Under the pieces are notes generated by a model. That model was not told where the DNA came from and made no database searches. It was given only the letters and a program-made list of their open reading frames with translations. Positions 1 through 13,149 of a stretch of DNA of 64,000 nt are shown here, one piece after another (position 1 is the first letter of the stretch; every line of letters begins with the position of its first letter). This DNA comes from Macrotis lagotis (Eukaryota > Chordata > Mammalia > Peramelemorphia > Peramelidae): NCBI RefSeq assembly GCF_037893015.1, contig NC_133658.1, positions 253,214,518 through 253,278,517 on the forward strand. The letters are read 5' to 3'. A program made the translations under genes and the position numbers.

Positions 1-44
1 TATGATTATGCTGTGTGTGTTTTTACATGTAACTATTGTCTCCA

Positions 45-165
45 CCATTAGAATATAAACCCCTTGTAAACGGGGATTGAGTCATTATTAGTACTTGTAC
101 CCCCAACATCTAGCCCAGTCCTTGGCACAAAATAGGCTGCTTACCTTTTTTGATTGATTGATCTT
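45..165 (+). repeat. L2 LINE 3' end fragment
   Basis: The stretch has the L2 3'-end layout: 'ttagaatataaacccc', a short G-rich block, then 'agcccagtccttggcacaaaatag' style sequence and a gattgattgatt tail. The assignment rests on remembered L2 consensus features; the copy is diverged and has no coding capacity. Confidence 0.6.
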
Positions 166-1654
166 TCACAGTATTTACAACTGCAATTAATTTGTTAACA
201 TCAGAAAATTTGTATTATAGCACACATGGAGTCTATATAGAGGTGGCCCTGTTGCCAGAAAACTTGTTCAAGTCCCACCTATGACAAAGACTTTGAGTTT
301 TTTTTCCTCTCAGCTTTCTAGGAAATTTCTATGACTAGAAATTGTAGAAAAGATGATGACTTCCTTGCATAGAGGGAGTTCCCAATAGCAGTGAATTCAT
401 TAAGTCAATCCCTATTCCTAGGTAACCCATCACAATTTCTCTCTACAATAAGGAGTGTGAACATTATTACCTCTGCTTTGTAGATGACAAAACTGAGGCT
501 TAAAGGTTAGATTATTTGCCCAGTCTCACCGTCCGTTAGTGGCAGAGTTAAGACGCAATCAGTGGAAACTCCTGAAGGTTTAGGAAATGTTTAGTACACA
601 TGATTTCAATCAATGGACTAGCCTTTCTTACCATTTCCCCCAAAATAAGACCAGGTCTTATATTAATTTTTGTTCCACAGAATGCATTAGGGCTTGTTTA
701 CAGAGCATTGTGTAGACAGGCAACATTCCACAAGAATCACTATTTGGTCTTTTCTCCTCTCTGGAAGGAAGTTCTTGTAATCCCTCCGAATCCGAAACAC
801 TTTGGTCACTTCGCAAAACAAGTGGCAGCATTAAATCAACCCTCTTCCTTGTAACTGCTTGTGGGCACCAGGTTTTTCGATTTCAAGAACATAAATACCT
901 GAAATACATGCAACCTTATCTTTCTTGCCCTTAGTGATGATTAGAGGTGGGGCTTTCTTTACATTCAGATGTTATCAAGTACTTAAGTTATTCCTGCATT
1001 GTGCCTCTACTCCAATTGGTCATTCAGCAATAAGTTTTAAGTTCATCTGTTTACACAGGCATTTACTGCTCAACCAAAGGCACCTGCTTGGGTGTCTACA
1101 AATAATTATAATTTATATTATTTATTTTAAGTATTAATGTCAGTAATATCATTTATTTATATTTAATTATATATTAATATTTTATAATTCAAAACATCTG
1201 TTGTATGTTGCAACAGATGTACTAAATGCATCCATATAGTTGATGATCTTAACTGGGGTTTATTTGGGGGACAGGGCTTCAGGCTAGGGCTAATTTTCCA
1301 TGTAGGACTTATTTTTTTTGTGGAGGAGAGAGGAATACAGTAAGAACCTAACATATATTAGAAAATAAAGATGCAAATTTGAAGAAAAAAATCAATTCTT
1401 TCAATGAATTTGTATTCTAAAAGGGAATACAGACAACAAACACATTTAAAATATACACAGCATAAATAGAATGCTAACAAGTGCATACATACAAGTATAC
1501 ATGTATTTATACATATGAAATTGTTTACATACACAAAGCAGTTACAAGGTGGTTTGAGAGTCAACAAGTTCTCTGCTTTGTCATCTCCATAACCTTGCTC
1601 TCTCCTATCTTCCAGTTGTCTTACACCTGAAACATATATTTGCTGTTCCACAAG
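166..1654. other. Intergenic, mostly unique AT-rich sequence
   Basis: No gene is visible. A MIR-like antisense fragment lies near 470-560 (gaggcttaaagg... then a 'cagtctcacc' block). The part from about 1,095 to 1,190 is almost pure A/T. Short open frames here have no recognisable protein features. Confidence 0.5.
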
Positions 1655-1905
1655 CAAAATATTCCATCTTTAGGCTCCAAGCATTTTCTCTGACTGTCAC
1701 CCATGCCTGGAATGTTCTCTCTTCTCATCTCTGGTTTTCCTGGTGTCTTTTAGAACCAACTAAAATCTCACCTTTTATAGAAAGTCTTCCCAAACCCTCT
1801 TAATTGTAATGTCATTTCTCTGTAAATTATTTCCTTTTTATGCTGGATATGGCCTGTTTGCACATATTTGTATACATGTTGTGTTCTCCATTAGACTGTG
1901 TTGAC
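1655..1905 (+). repeat. L2 LINE fragment
   Basis: It matches the known L2 3' region over its whole length, in order: 'tgcctggaatgttctctc', 'aaaatctcaccttttat', 'gaaagtcttcccaaacc', 'aattatttcctttttatg', then 'ttgcacatatttgtatac'. It is non-coding and old. Confidence 0.75.
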
Positions 1906-2660
1906 TTCAGCAGACTTTTATTTAATGTCTACAAGGTGCTAGGAATTATGACAAGCTCTAGGAATACAAAGAAAGGCAAAAACAGACCCTCCCTTCAAGG
2001 AGATTGTGATCTAAGCTGTATATATAGAGAGAAAAGTCCACAAATAGTTATGCAAGAACAAGATACTCACAGGATAAGTTGGAAATAGTATCAGAAGAAA
2101 GGCATTAGTATTCAGGGGTATCAGGAAAGGCTTCTGGGTGAATTTTGGTCGAGACTTAAAGGGAGGTGGCTATGAATAGATAGAGAATCAAGGCATAAGG
2201 GTCGGCCAGTGAAAATGCTCATATTTGGGAAATGGGGTATTGAGCCAAGGAAGACTGACACCTGTGTCAATGTATCATAGAGTAAATGGAGGAGTAAGAT
2301 ACAAGAAGACTAGAAATGTGTGAAGGAACTTGATTAGGAACTTGAATAGGATTTAAAAGTCAAATAGAAGGGAAGCACTAGTATTTGGGGATCAGGAATA
2401 GTTTCATGCCAAAGATGGAACCCGAGCCTGCATTTTAAAGGAAGAGAGAAACTCTATTAGGAGAAGGAAGGGAATACATTCTAAACATGGAGTGGGGGTG
2501 GGGGAAATGACAGCACAAAGGAACAGAAATGGGAGCTGATGTCATGAGTTATGAATAGAGAGGTCAGCTTGACTAGAACTCATAAGGGGAAGGCAAACAA
2601 TGTCTAAAGAAGCTGGAAAGACAAGTTGGGGCCAGATGGTAAAAGGTTTTAAAAGGTAAC
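1906..2660 (+). repeat. Ancient unnamed interspersed repeat, copy 1
   Basis: It starts with a 'gtgctaggaattatgacaag ... aatacaaagaaaggcaaaaac' block, continues through a 'ggaaaggcttctgggtg' block and ends in a 'ccagatggtaaaaggtttt' block. The same order of blocks recurs, more or less complete, near 14.29-14.72, 24.77-25.0, 27.0-27.45, 36.55-36.93, 46.17-46.36 and 53.42-53.6 kb. I recognise it as a mammal-wide dispersed sequence but cannot name the family. It has no open frame of note. Confidence 0.5.
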
Positions 2661-2689
2661 TAAAGGAGTGGCAAAGGTGTTATGGGTAT

Positions 2690-2850
2690 TATTCTCCTCA
2701 ACTCACAAATGAGGAAACTAGAGCTCAACATGGTTAAGTGATTGCCTCAGGGTCACACAGTCAGTAAGTTTAGGAAGCAGAGTTTGAAATGAAGTGCCAC
2801 CTGATTCCAATTCCAGGGATTTTCCCACTATACTAGGTTACCTCCCCAGG
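2690..2850 (-). repeat. MIR-like SINE, antisense
   Basis: Antisense CORE-SINE signature: 'aaatgaggaaactagagctc', then 'gtgattgcctcagggtcaca' and a 'cacctgattcc' end. Old and diverged. Confidence 0.65.
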
Positions 2851-4910
2851 AGTACTTCTACATCTGCAATAATCCATAAAATCTAATTCAATTTATTCCC
2901 TCATTATGTACTTAATTATTTCACTACTTGATAAACATCATCTTTACCCATCAACATTCTAATATTCCACTATGTACTAGGTACAGTCATTTTTAGTGGC
3001 AATGATACTGTCCTAACAACCTTTTAGCCTTGCCAAACGACTTCTCTTGTTTGATTAATAAATCAGATTAAGTTTTATCCATTTAATCTTGACTAAACAA
3101 ATATAAAGAGGTATCCTAAGGTCCTTCATGTTGCCACATCTGAACATTCTATTGATCTTGATCTTCCCCATGGGGAATGCATTTTTGTTCCTTTTTGTTA
3201 AGCACTTAATACATAGTAGATAGAGTCAATAATCTGTTTTACTACAAAAGTAATCCTTGAAATTCAGAACAAAAACATTGGAATCAATTCAGAATGAAGA
3301 ACATAAAACTAATAACCTGGAAAATATTTTATATAATAGCTAATAAAATGAATTAAAACAGCACTTTCTAACATCAGAATTAAGATTAACTGCAGTGATC
3401 AGTCTTCATTCCACAGGAATCAAGGATGAAACATTCTTCCCTACTCTTAATAGAGAGATTATGGATTACAAATATGTAATGTTATAAACAATGTCAGAGA
3501 TAATCACTATTTGCTTAGCTATTACTATTCTTTATAAGGAGAGGAAACTTATTGAGAGGTGACTATGGGCTCCCTTTTCCTTCCTGATAGTTGATAAAAC
3601 AAGAAATTACTTGAGTTGCTAGGCAAGTTACTAGATTTACCCTCTCAGTTATTATTTGTCCCTGAGGACGTGAAAGTTCTGTGTTCTGTGTTGTTGTTGT
3701 GGTTGTTGTTTGTTTGTGTATTTGTGTGTGTGTGTTCTTCCTTGATCTTAAGTAAACTAGAGTTGGAATAGACTAGGTTATGATCTTGTGAACTTTGAAA
3801 GGCCAGTAAAGTCCCTCTGGAAGCAGCATCAGTAGCTGATGACAGTCTAGGGCGAATGATCTAAAAAAGAAAAGAACTGACTGACTACTTAGCCTCAAAG
3901 GGCATCAGTCTTCAGAGACCAGAAGAGAGCTTCACCTAAGAAATATTTCAGGAGGATTTGAAAAATCAAGAAAAGGACTTCCAGGTCAGTAGTTTTATGG
4001 TACCTATCAGTCCCTTGTATTCTCTCCAGGTATGTTTCATTGCCTCTATACTTTAAGTTGCAGCCCATCCTTCTCAAGAACTATGTGAGTGAAAGGGAAA
4101 GTGTGCCCCATATGAGGTACAGAGGGGAGAGGGAATTATATTTGCTATGCCTTCTGTAACATATAGTATATAGTTATGACCCATTGACTTATGGCACATA
4201 TGCTGACTAGTGATATGGAAACACCAATTAGACTTATACTTCTCAATGTATGCTATCAAACATCATTATTCAATACATGGAAATAATACAAACCTCAATC
4301 TCCTATATGAACAAATCTCTATCTTGAATCTTAAGAGGTTCTTGCAAGAGCTTTCATACAAAAGCTCATCCCAGTGTCCTCTCTCTTGCCAGGTAGAAGC
4401 AATGTCTCCCTCCAAGGTAGTCATCGCTAAGTCTCTATCCATCAGCCTTGTCCTCAAGCTAATATGGACTGCCAAATTCTTAAGCTGAGGGAATGTATCA
4501 ACTCAGTGCCAAGCAGGCTAATGGCTAGGGTCTCTGGTGGATTTCTAATAATTCTAGTTATGGATATTCCTTATTATTTGATTGGTAGTTTATTGAATAA
4601 ATCATTGGTAAATTTATTTATAATACTTTTTCATTTGTGGTCCAAATATGTGGTCCAAATATGTTTATCAGTCGTTTGTGAATACATACACATTGTTTTC
4701 TAGATCATGCCACACATGTGCTAATCTTATTAAATAATAATAAGATTACTTACTGGAAAACAGCTTACTCAAAATGACTCAATAACAAAATAGAGGCTTA
4801 AAATGAAATGGAGTCAAACATGGTAACTTATTCCCATTAAATCATTATAGTAAAACTCTTTTGTAAAAACTTCAAAAAATGGAGAAATGACATGTTTTTT
4901 TAAAATTAAT
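2851..4910. other. Intergenic sequence without a recognised feature
   Basis: I see no gene, clear repeat copy or splice-bounded exon in this stretch. A short GTT/TG-rich simple patch lies at about 3,690-3,735. Small overlapping open frames on both strands near 3.9-4.7 kb have no family features and are interpreted as chance. Confidence 0.4.
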
Positions 4911-5105
4911 ACAGAAGAAGGAAGGATGAATGGAAGGAAGGAAGACAGAAATGCAGAGAAGGAGGAAAGAAGCAAGGAAAAGAGGAAGAGAAAAAAGAAA
5001 AGAAGGGAAACTAGGAAGGGAAGGAAGAAAGGGAAAGAGGACAGGTGACAGGGAAAAAAGGGAAGAAATAGAAGAGGAGAAGGAAGGAGGGGGGGGGAGT
5101 ATGAA
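4911..5105. repeat. Polypurine (GA-rich) tract
   Basis: About 190 bases are nearly free of pyrimidines on the + strand, made of degenerate ggaaggaaga / agggaaag units and ending in a run of G at about 5,089-5,097. Open frames through it (Arg/Lys/Glu-rich one way, Ser/Pro/Leu-rich the other) are products of low complexity. Confidence 0.85.
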
Positions 5106-5264
5106 AAAGAGACAAGTAATCCCTAAATTTAGCAACTTGAGTTTTTTAGTGTTATTTTCTTTTTGCATTTTGATAGGGTCAAACTGATCATCACTGAGGA
5201 CAATGGAGTCAACATACTTGAGTTTAACATCACAATGCTAGATGTGCCTTTAGAAAAGATACAA

Positions 5265-5690
5265 ATAATATTAAAGAGGAAAAAAGAATCAAAAAGTCAT
5301 TAAACTATGTAAACTTTGACTTCAATGATGCTACTACTAAGAATATACATCAAAGACAGAAAGGATATATGTGCAAAAATATTTATAGAGGCACTTTTTA
5401 TTGTTTCAAAAAACTAGAAATAAACTGGGTGTTCTTCAATTGGAGTAAGGCTGAACAATTATAGTAGATGAATGTAATCAGATTATTACTATACTATAAG
5501 AAATGAAGAAGAGAAAAGATTCCGAGATGCTTGGGAAGATGAGTATGAACTGATACAGTTACATGAGCAGAGTAAGGAGAATAGTTTATTATTATTATTA
5601 TTAATTATATTAGTATAATAATAAAATGGAAAACAACTTTGAAAGTAAAGAATTTTCATCAGTGTTTTGATCAATCATGATTCCACAAAA
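5265..5690 (+). mobile_element. L1 3' end fragment
   Basis: It carries blocks typical of marsupial L1 3' regions: 'atatgtgcaaaaatatttat', then 'ttcttcaattggagtaaggc', 'actatactataagaaatgaa' and a run ending 'catgagcagag'. Comparable blocks occur near 16.4, 43.5 and 57.5 kb. A (TTA)n stretch sits at about 5,585-5,605. No coding potential remains. Confidence 0.65.
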
Positions 5691-6228
5691 ATAATAGTAC
5701 AGTATGTTTCAAAGGTGATGAACTTGAGTTGCTGAATAAGACACACATCAGGAAAGGCCAACTGGTGAATTTATTTTGCTTGATTCTACTTATTTATCCC
5801 AGGAGAGGGTTTTTATTTGAGGGGAGGGAGGGTTGTACTTGGGAAGAAGTGAGTCAGTAGTGACAATAATGTAAAGAAAGAAAGATTCAAGGAAAAGCAT
5901 ATCAATGAACATTTGAAAATGCTTATGAATCTAAGTGCTTATATATGTTGATATATGTTAAGTACAAAATTTAAAAATTTAAACATGGAAAATAAAAAAA
6001 AAGAACAAAATCAAGAAAAGCAGCTGGTTTATACTGCATGTATATAGAGGATACTCATGCTGAAGGCAATATAGTTATGATAGCATTGAAGAATTGATTC
6101 ACAAATTATCTGAAGGAGTGAAGGGTATCAAGGACAAAAGAAAAATATCTCATACCTTATGATTACCCTAAAACAAGTGACAGAAATCAGCTTCTAATTG
6201 TTCTGCCTACTTTTCCATCTACATTGAA

Positions 6229-6378
6229 TGTTTTTTTTTTTTTGCAAGGCAATGGGGTTAAGTGGCTTGACCAAGGCCACACAGCTAGGTAATTATTAAG
6301 TGTCTGAGGTAGGATTTGAACTCAGGTCCTCCTGACTCCAGGGCCGGTTCTCTATCCACTGCGCCACCTAGCCGCCCC
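6229..6378 (-). mobile_element. Marsupial CORE-SINE (tRNA-headed), antisense
   Basis: The antisense element begins with a poly-T tract and reads 'gcaaggcaatggggttaagt', ending at 'cgccacctagccgcccc'. Flanking copies of 'tacattgaatg' on both sides are the likely target-site duplication. A and B box-like sequences derive from the tRNA head. Confidence 0.9.
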
Positions 6379-6471
6379 ATACATTGAATGTTAATGAGAA
6401 GAATCAACACATATTGAGGAAAAATTAAGGGGAATTTGTTAATGATAGAAAAAAAAAAGGTAAAATGGACA

Positions 6472-6620
6472 AGGGGCAGTTAGGTAGTGCGCTGGATAGA
6501 GAACATCAGCCCTGGAGTCAGGAGGACCTGAGTCCAAATCCAGTCTCAGACTCTTGATGCTCACTAGCTGTGTGACCTTGTGCAAGTCACGTAATCTCAT
6601 TGCCACAAACTCCTACCCCC
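6472..6620 (+). mobile_element. Marsupial CORE-SINE, sense, diverged
   Basis: Sense copy starting 'ggggcagttaggtagtgc', with 'cctggagtcaggaggacctg' and 'agctgtgtgaccttgtgcaa' in the expected order. It is more diverged than most copies here. Confidence 0.85.
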
Positions 6621-9600
6621 CCCAAAAATAAAATAGAAAGAAATTTTAGATTGAAGGCACAACGGAAAGAGAACAGTAGAGGATAAAGACTTGGAGAACT
6701 CTAGGGATGACTTTACTTTTGGAGGCAAGTGCTGGTCCTCTTCATTCTTCCCCTACACCCATAAAGATAGGTTAAGAAGTAGGACAGGGAATGGCCTTAC
6801 CCAAGTATGTCTGAGGAAGAGGTATAGTAGACCTAGGGATCTTGGGTGGAGGGTTGCCTTGAGCAAGATACTTAAGTCCTTTGGGCCTCAAATTCTTTAT
6901 CTATCTTTATCTAAGGCCCTTTTCAGTTCTACATCTATGATCTTATGACTTCTCTGAACTTGTTTCCTAATTCAAAAAATGGGACTGATACTATGCTTAG
7001 AACTGACCTTATGAGTTTTTGTAAGGATCACATAAAATAATGTGCATAGAGTGACTTTCAAATTTTAAAGTACTAGCTAAACATCAGTGATTATGATTAT
7101 TATCTCATTCTTCTCATCTGTTTCCATGGGTTTCAGATAAAAGTAGTTCTGGGTTGAATAACTATTCTATTCATATATGTTTAACATTCCATTGATTATT
7201 TCATAGAAAGTAAAATAATAGCTTATATTCTCTAAAAAATCAACCTCAGTACAAATCCAAAACAGACCAGACAACAGGGATGTCATGTGCCTTATCCCAT
7301 TCCTACATGATTTTGATCTGATCTGCTACATCTCTATATTTTGAAGAGTTTTGTTGTTGTTGTTCCTCATAGCTTGGAGATTATGATTATTTGGAGTAGC
7401 AATGCAATGAAAAAAATTGTCCTTAAGTTTGGATGGAACAGTGTTATTCCCAAGTAATTGAGGCAACAATTCTGCTTATTGATCCAGTTACAGTATAGTT
7501 TATTGGTTAAGTTCTCAACAATGTTTTTTTTGAGATCCATATTTGTAGTGTGGGGATTCATTGTGTGTCCATGAATGAATAATAGTGAGTTTCTAGTGTA
7601 TACTTTTATCCTCTAAGTAATCTCTTTGCTAGATACTAAATTTTTACAGCCTACAGTGATGTATTACATTATTTCTAACATTTTATTTTCCAGTTATCTC
7701 CTCACCATGTTGCTTTCATTCTGGGTAACAATCAGCACCCCTCCACTCCAACATTGGACTCCATCCTTGGAGTCCTGACTCTTACAGGTGAATTTTTATA
7801 TTTTTCTTATTAGTAATTAGGTTTCCACTCCCTTTCCAAACTTCTTGCAATTTTGCTTATATTCTAACAGTCATCTTCCCATTAACACAAATTTGGATGC
7901 TGCCCTGCATCCCCAGATCTCACCTTATCTTATCCAAAACCAAGCTTCCATATTTCTTCCTAGCTATCTCTTTATGAGGGTGCCTATTTACCAACCATCA
8001 ACCTGCAATCTTGAACTCCAGCCATAGCCTCCTGGCTCAAATAGAGTTAATTAATGCCCTTCTCTTGCTCCATGCTCAACCTCCATGCCACTTTCTAACT
8101 CTCTTTACTCTGTATCATGACCTGCATATTTCTGACTCTTCCCTAGTTCCCTTTTATGTATTGTCCTTCCCCTTACAATACAATGTTCCTAATGGCAGGA
8201 TTGTGTTTGTATTTATTCCCCATACTTAGCAAAGTTCATAATATATAGTAACTATATAGTAAACTTTTCATCTATATATATTTATCTATCTACAACTGAA
8301 TCTGGTTATTATTACCACCTTAAAAGGTTGCTATGGGGATCAAATGAATGAATGTCAGGGAAGAGACCTAAGAGTCCATCTGTTATATCTTCTATATGAG
8401 CAAAATCACTTCTATGATATCTGCATCTTGTGTTCATTCAGCTTTTACTTAAAGACCTAGAGTGATGAGTAACTGATTACAAAGCAGCCGAACATGCTTT
8501 TGGATAACTCTAATTAGCAGGAAGCTACTCATTTCATCTGACTGACATCTGCTTCATTTCAGTTTTTATCCATTGCTCTCAGGTCTTTCTTATAGAGTCA
8601 AGCACAAGTTTAAAATTTGAAGATGAATATAATGTCTCCCTCCTTTTGATTCTTCTTTTCTTTAGATTAAAAATTCCTAAGTCCTCTAAACAATCTTCTC
8701 ATAACATACTTTCCAATTTCTTTATCTCACTGGTTATTCAAACTGGATAGTTTGTCAATATTCTTCCTAAAATGTGGCAATCAGAGCTAAATACCATAGT
8801 AAAACTACAGTCTAACCAAAGCATATTACCTCTCTTGTTTTGTACTTTAGGATCAACAAGTTACACCATTAACTCTCCTTAAACTTCTAGTTCACTAAGC
8901 TCCTAAGATTTTTCTCAATGGGATTGATACCTAAACAATTCTCCTCTTCTCATACTTACACACTTGATTCATTGAACTAAAATGTAGGATTTTTTAATTT
9001 AATCATAATGAATTTGCTCCTTGAGAGTAGAGCTGATTTCATTCACATTCTTGTGTCTCCAATATCTAGAATAATGTCTTTCATGTGTAAAAATTTAATA
9101 AATGTTTCTTGAGTTAAATCCAATTTTATCTTATTAGACCCCGCCCATCATTAAAGCCTTTCTAAGATCTTTTGGGATCCTTTTATCCAACTTGTTAGCT
9201 ATATCCCTTCAATTTAGTATAATTGTGTATTTGAATAGCATGCTATCTTTACCTTCATTCAAGTCTGAAAGTCTTAAAATTCAATACAAATATGATTTGT
9301 AGTGTTATTATTACTTATTAAACTATTCAATAGAATGAGATCAGAGATAGAATCTAGCATCACTTACATACAGCTTTATTTCTACTAATCTATTAATCAG
9401 AACTCTTGACATTCAAACAACTCCCAGACACCCAACTCTTATTATCAACAAAACTATCATGAGAGATTCTATCAGGTATTCTGCTGAAATCTTGCTGTAT
9501 AATCTTGCTATATAATTTTGCATTTACTATATCCCCTTTATCTGTATTGTTATCCTGACCCCCCTCCCCAACTGTAAGTAAAGCACTTTAGAACTGAACA

Positions 9601-9800
9601 GTTATATAAATGTTATTGACATATGTATAACCCATGTGAACCTTCCTACTCCCACTTCTACTAGGTCAGGATCCCAGAATTTGATTGTATTTACCTTCCC
9701 CCTATTCTAATAATACCCTTGAGGAGTTAAGATGATTTTTTAATGTCATTGACTTGAGTCCTTAAAGATATGTTTATGCTTCAGATTATCCATTGAAAAT
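6621..9800. other. Intergenic sequence with old L2 remnants
   Basis: No gene is supported. L2-like 3' ends are visible at about 8,110-8,245 ('atggcaggattgtgtttgta') and 9,010-9,120 ('ttgctccttgagagtagagc' to an 'aataaatgtttcttgagtt' end). Remaining sequence is unassigned and the short open frames lack family features. Confidence 0.45.
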
Positions 9801-9808
9801 CAATTTAG

Positions 9809-9910
9809 GAAAACAAAGTAGTGCAGTGGATAGAACACCCACCACTTAATAATTACCTAGCTGTGTGACCTTGGGCAAGTCACTTAACCCCACTGCTTTG
9901 CAAAAAACAA
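9809..9910 (+). mobile_element. CORE-SINE with internal deletion
   Basis: The head ('gtgcagtggatagaacaccc') is joined directly to the 'acttaataattacctagctg' half, so the middle is missing. 'aaaatcaatttag' flanks it on both sides as a target-site duplication, so the shortened form was probably what inserted. Confidence 0.85.
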
Positions 9911-10834
9911 AAAAAATCAATTTAGTCAGCTATCCCTAAGTAGTTTTTAGAGAGGAATATTTACTAAAGTTCCATGGGGAAAGGGGATTTAACTATACAG
10001 AATACTTGTGGCAAAGGTATAATTCCCATCTATAAATTCTCCTTAGTTATGATGTGGTCTTTGATAGTTATCCTTTTTTTTTTTTTGCTATACCTTCTAC
10101 AGAACTGTGAATCTATTTCCATTCTGTCATTGCCTCCCAATACAGATGCTGCCATCAGCAGCAGTATCTGCATTTGGAGGCAAGGACAAGTAGTGGTAAA
10201 TGTGGGAAGTATAAATTCCTCTAGACCCTTTAAAGTGTGAAAAGTTTTCCTTCAGTTAAGGTAGGAGTGAAGGAAGAGGCTAAAGGTAAGAGCTCTTCCT
10301 CCCAGGTGGCCTCCTTAGTATATATTAGAAGACTATATTTGTTTCAATTTCTAGAATGATTCTTTTTTCTCAATGCACTTGATAATTTATAGATGATTAC
10401 TGAGATATGAACATATTTCCTTCACTTCTATAAACACAATTCTATAAACACAATAAACACTTCTATAAACACAATTCTATAAACTACAATTCAAGGGAGA
10501 TTTCACACTTAGTCCAAGACCTATGAGACTGATTGATTGGTTTATTGTGCATCTTATCACTTATTTTAAATTGGATGAGATTGAGTAAGTTAATCATCCC
10601 AACTTTACATATGGTTTGGTCCTTTGAAATATGTAAGGTGTCCTGAATCAATTCATTGCAGGTTCTGTCAATGAGAAAGAAGATGGGTGAATTCTCCAAG
10701 ATATCTTCCATTCTAAGAAACCTTCATTAAAAGCATTCATTAAAATCAAATTACCATTGATATTAATGGGAAAATATAAGAGAACAAAAGCAGAGATTGA
10801 CAGTAGCAATTCTGAAAAAAGATCTAGGGTTTTA
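9911..10834. other. Intergenic sequence, nothing recognised
   Basis: No gene or clear repeat. A small direct repeat of 'aaacacaattctata' type units occurs at about 10,430-10,490. Confidence 0.4.
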
Positions 10835-11415
10835 ATAGACTACAAGCTCAATATGAGTCAGAATATGATGCAGTCTTGAGCTATCTTAAGAGGGGGCATA
10901 GTTTCCAGAAATAAGGAAATGATATCCCACTGTATCCTGCATTAATCAAACCACATCTGAAGGATAGCATTGACTTCTGGGCACCATAATTTAAAAAGGA
11001 TATTGATCAGCTGGAGAGTGCCCTTAAAAGGGAAAATGGGATGGAGAAGGACCTTGAGTTCATGCCATAATGAGGACTGGTTGTTGGAACTGAACAGGAA
11101 GTTATGATCACTATCTTCCAAAATATTAAAGGTAATCATTGGGGAAAGAAGCAAATTCGCCCCTATTTGATCCCAGAGGGCAGAATCAGAAGCAATGGAC
11201 ACAAGTTACAAAGGGCAGATTTAGGTTTGATGTCAGGAAAATTTTCCTTAAAAAAGTAGAATGGGCTGAAGGAGTGATGGGCTTCTCCTCCTCCTTAGAG
11301 GTCTTAAAGTAGAGATTGAATAACTTGACAATATGACCAGATTATGCCATTCCTTTTGTGAATTGGACTAGTGGACTGCTTAGTTTCATTCCAAATGAAA
11401 ATTCTGTGAGTCTGT
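10835..11415 (+). mobile_element. L3/CR1-like LINE 3' region
   Basis: The order of blocks matches CR1/L3 3' ends: 'cttctgggcaccataattta', 'ttgatcagctggagagtgcc', 'agagggcagaatcagaagca', 'gatgtcaggaaaattttcct', 'gtagaatgggctgaaggag', ending in a short 'attctgtgagtctgtgag' repeat typical of CR1 tails. It is non-coding and old. Confidence 0.75.
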
Positions 11416-11534
11416 GAGCTCTATGGCCAGAATTCTGACCTAGAAGTCAGGAACCCTGGAACCACAGTGTGAAACCTAAGTGATCCACACCGTGTAACTT
11501 GTTGCCAAAATCAAAGATTTGATTTTTTTATATT

Positions 11535-11590
11535 TTTTATTTTGTTTTTTGCAAAGCAGTGGGGTTAAGTGACTTGCCCAACTGATAGCT
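11535..11590 (-). mobile_element. CORE-SINE tail fragment, antisense
   Basis: Only the tail half remains: 'ttttgcaaagcagtggggtt' followed by 'aagtgacttgcccaac'. The rest is missing. Confidence 0.7.
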
Positions 11591-13149
11591 AAAACAGGAA
11601 TAAAGTAACTGTTGCCAGTATCTCTAAAGGAGGAATCAAACCTTTTCCTCTCTTTTCTGAATTGTTGGGGAGGGGCGGGGTTGCAGTTTACTAAAACAGA
11701 AGCTTCTGAAGAGTATTAGCTGGTAGCAGTACTGTGAGTATGGGCTTGAGTGTCTTAAGAAAAGGGCAGTCTATGAGTCTGGGGATACTGTGATATAGCA
11801 TAATGGTGAATCTCTGGGAAGCCTGATAACCTCAGTGGCTTTACCTATGTGTCTGTATTTTTGTTGCCCAAATTGATTGAGTCCTTAGGAAGAATTTTAT
11901 ATATTGGACTGGAGTATTTACATGGCAGGCAAACTTATACACAACACAGAAGCATTATTTAGGAACTTCAAACCTAAAAAGGAAGTGGAGCAGGGGCAGG
12001 AGAGAAGGGAACTCAGTCATGGAGGCAATAGTGTATAGAGAAGCAGCATATCCTAGAAGGCATGCTTTTGGGGGCACTTAAATATTCTGGGCCATAATTA
12101 AAGTCTGGCACAGAGTACATCAAAGAAATGAGGAGTAATGATTCTGGGTTATAACATCAGCAACAACTACATCCTTGACAACACCTTCTGAGATCTTCTT
12201 TCCTTTCTTAAGTATAACTATTTCAGGTGACATGGGACCCTAAAGTTAACTGGTTATATGACTTTAGGAAAACTTTTCACCTCTCTTTTTCTTCATACAT
12301 AAAATGAGAGTTTATACCTAGATGACCTCTAAGTTCTATTCCAGCTCAAAAACCCTGATTCTATTTAATGAACCTAGAATTTCATTAGATCCACTGTAAT
12401 CTGCAAAGAAATAGCCTTCCATCCAAAATGACCCAACAATGAAAAACCCCAGATATACAAAAGAACAACTTTTACTGAGAAGCTCCTTTGGGAAATGACA
12501 AGGCAAACTTCTCAGACATGCAATAATATGTAATGTAGGAGATGGGTTATAATTATAGTGGTGGCTTTTTGAACCCTTGAAATGGTCAACAAATTGTAAA
12601 GAATATGGAGTCACAGATGAAGTGAATCCATAGTTCAATAGTAACCACATAAAATTCCAATATGGTGAATGGAAACTGTTTTCAGACTTTAAGTTCGATG
12701 AAAGGACAGACCCCCATTTCATCTTTATTTTGTAATCTTCCCCAGGGAATGACTTAGTATGCTATTTATTATAGACACTTAAAAGTTTGCTAAATCACTG
12801 AACTGAATGAAAAGAATGAAAAATGATAAAGCTTTTATCAAGTACTTACTATGTACTTTCTACTGGGCTGTGAAGAGGTTGGGGGGTGCTGATCTCAAGC
12901 AGCTAACACTAATTGGGGAAGGTGACCCATATCCCATGATGAATGTAAAGGCCCAGAATTCTTAAAAGGGTTCTTAGGAATCCTAGTGTACATAAACAGA
13001 GCAGATGTTAAAGCTCAGAAGACTTAAGGGCATGGTGGCAGTGCAGATAGTAAGATCTGATGGTCCTCCATCTCACTGGAAAGTCAGATCAACCAAGTGG
13101 TATGAACAACCAAGTCACTCTTCCCAAATGACTTTCCAGACTTGGCAGA
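11591..13149. other. Intergenic sequence, no gene recognised
   Basis: It contains a fragment of the 'tttatcaagtacttactatg' dispersed repeat near 12,830-12,920. The longest open frame (minus strand, 12,336-12,722) lacks family features and splice context. Confidence 0.4.

Noticed and set aside
12336..12722. Minus-strand open frame of 128 codons
   Set aside because: No recognisable domain and located in intergenic sequence; length is within chance for AT-rich DNA of this size.
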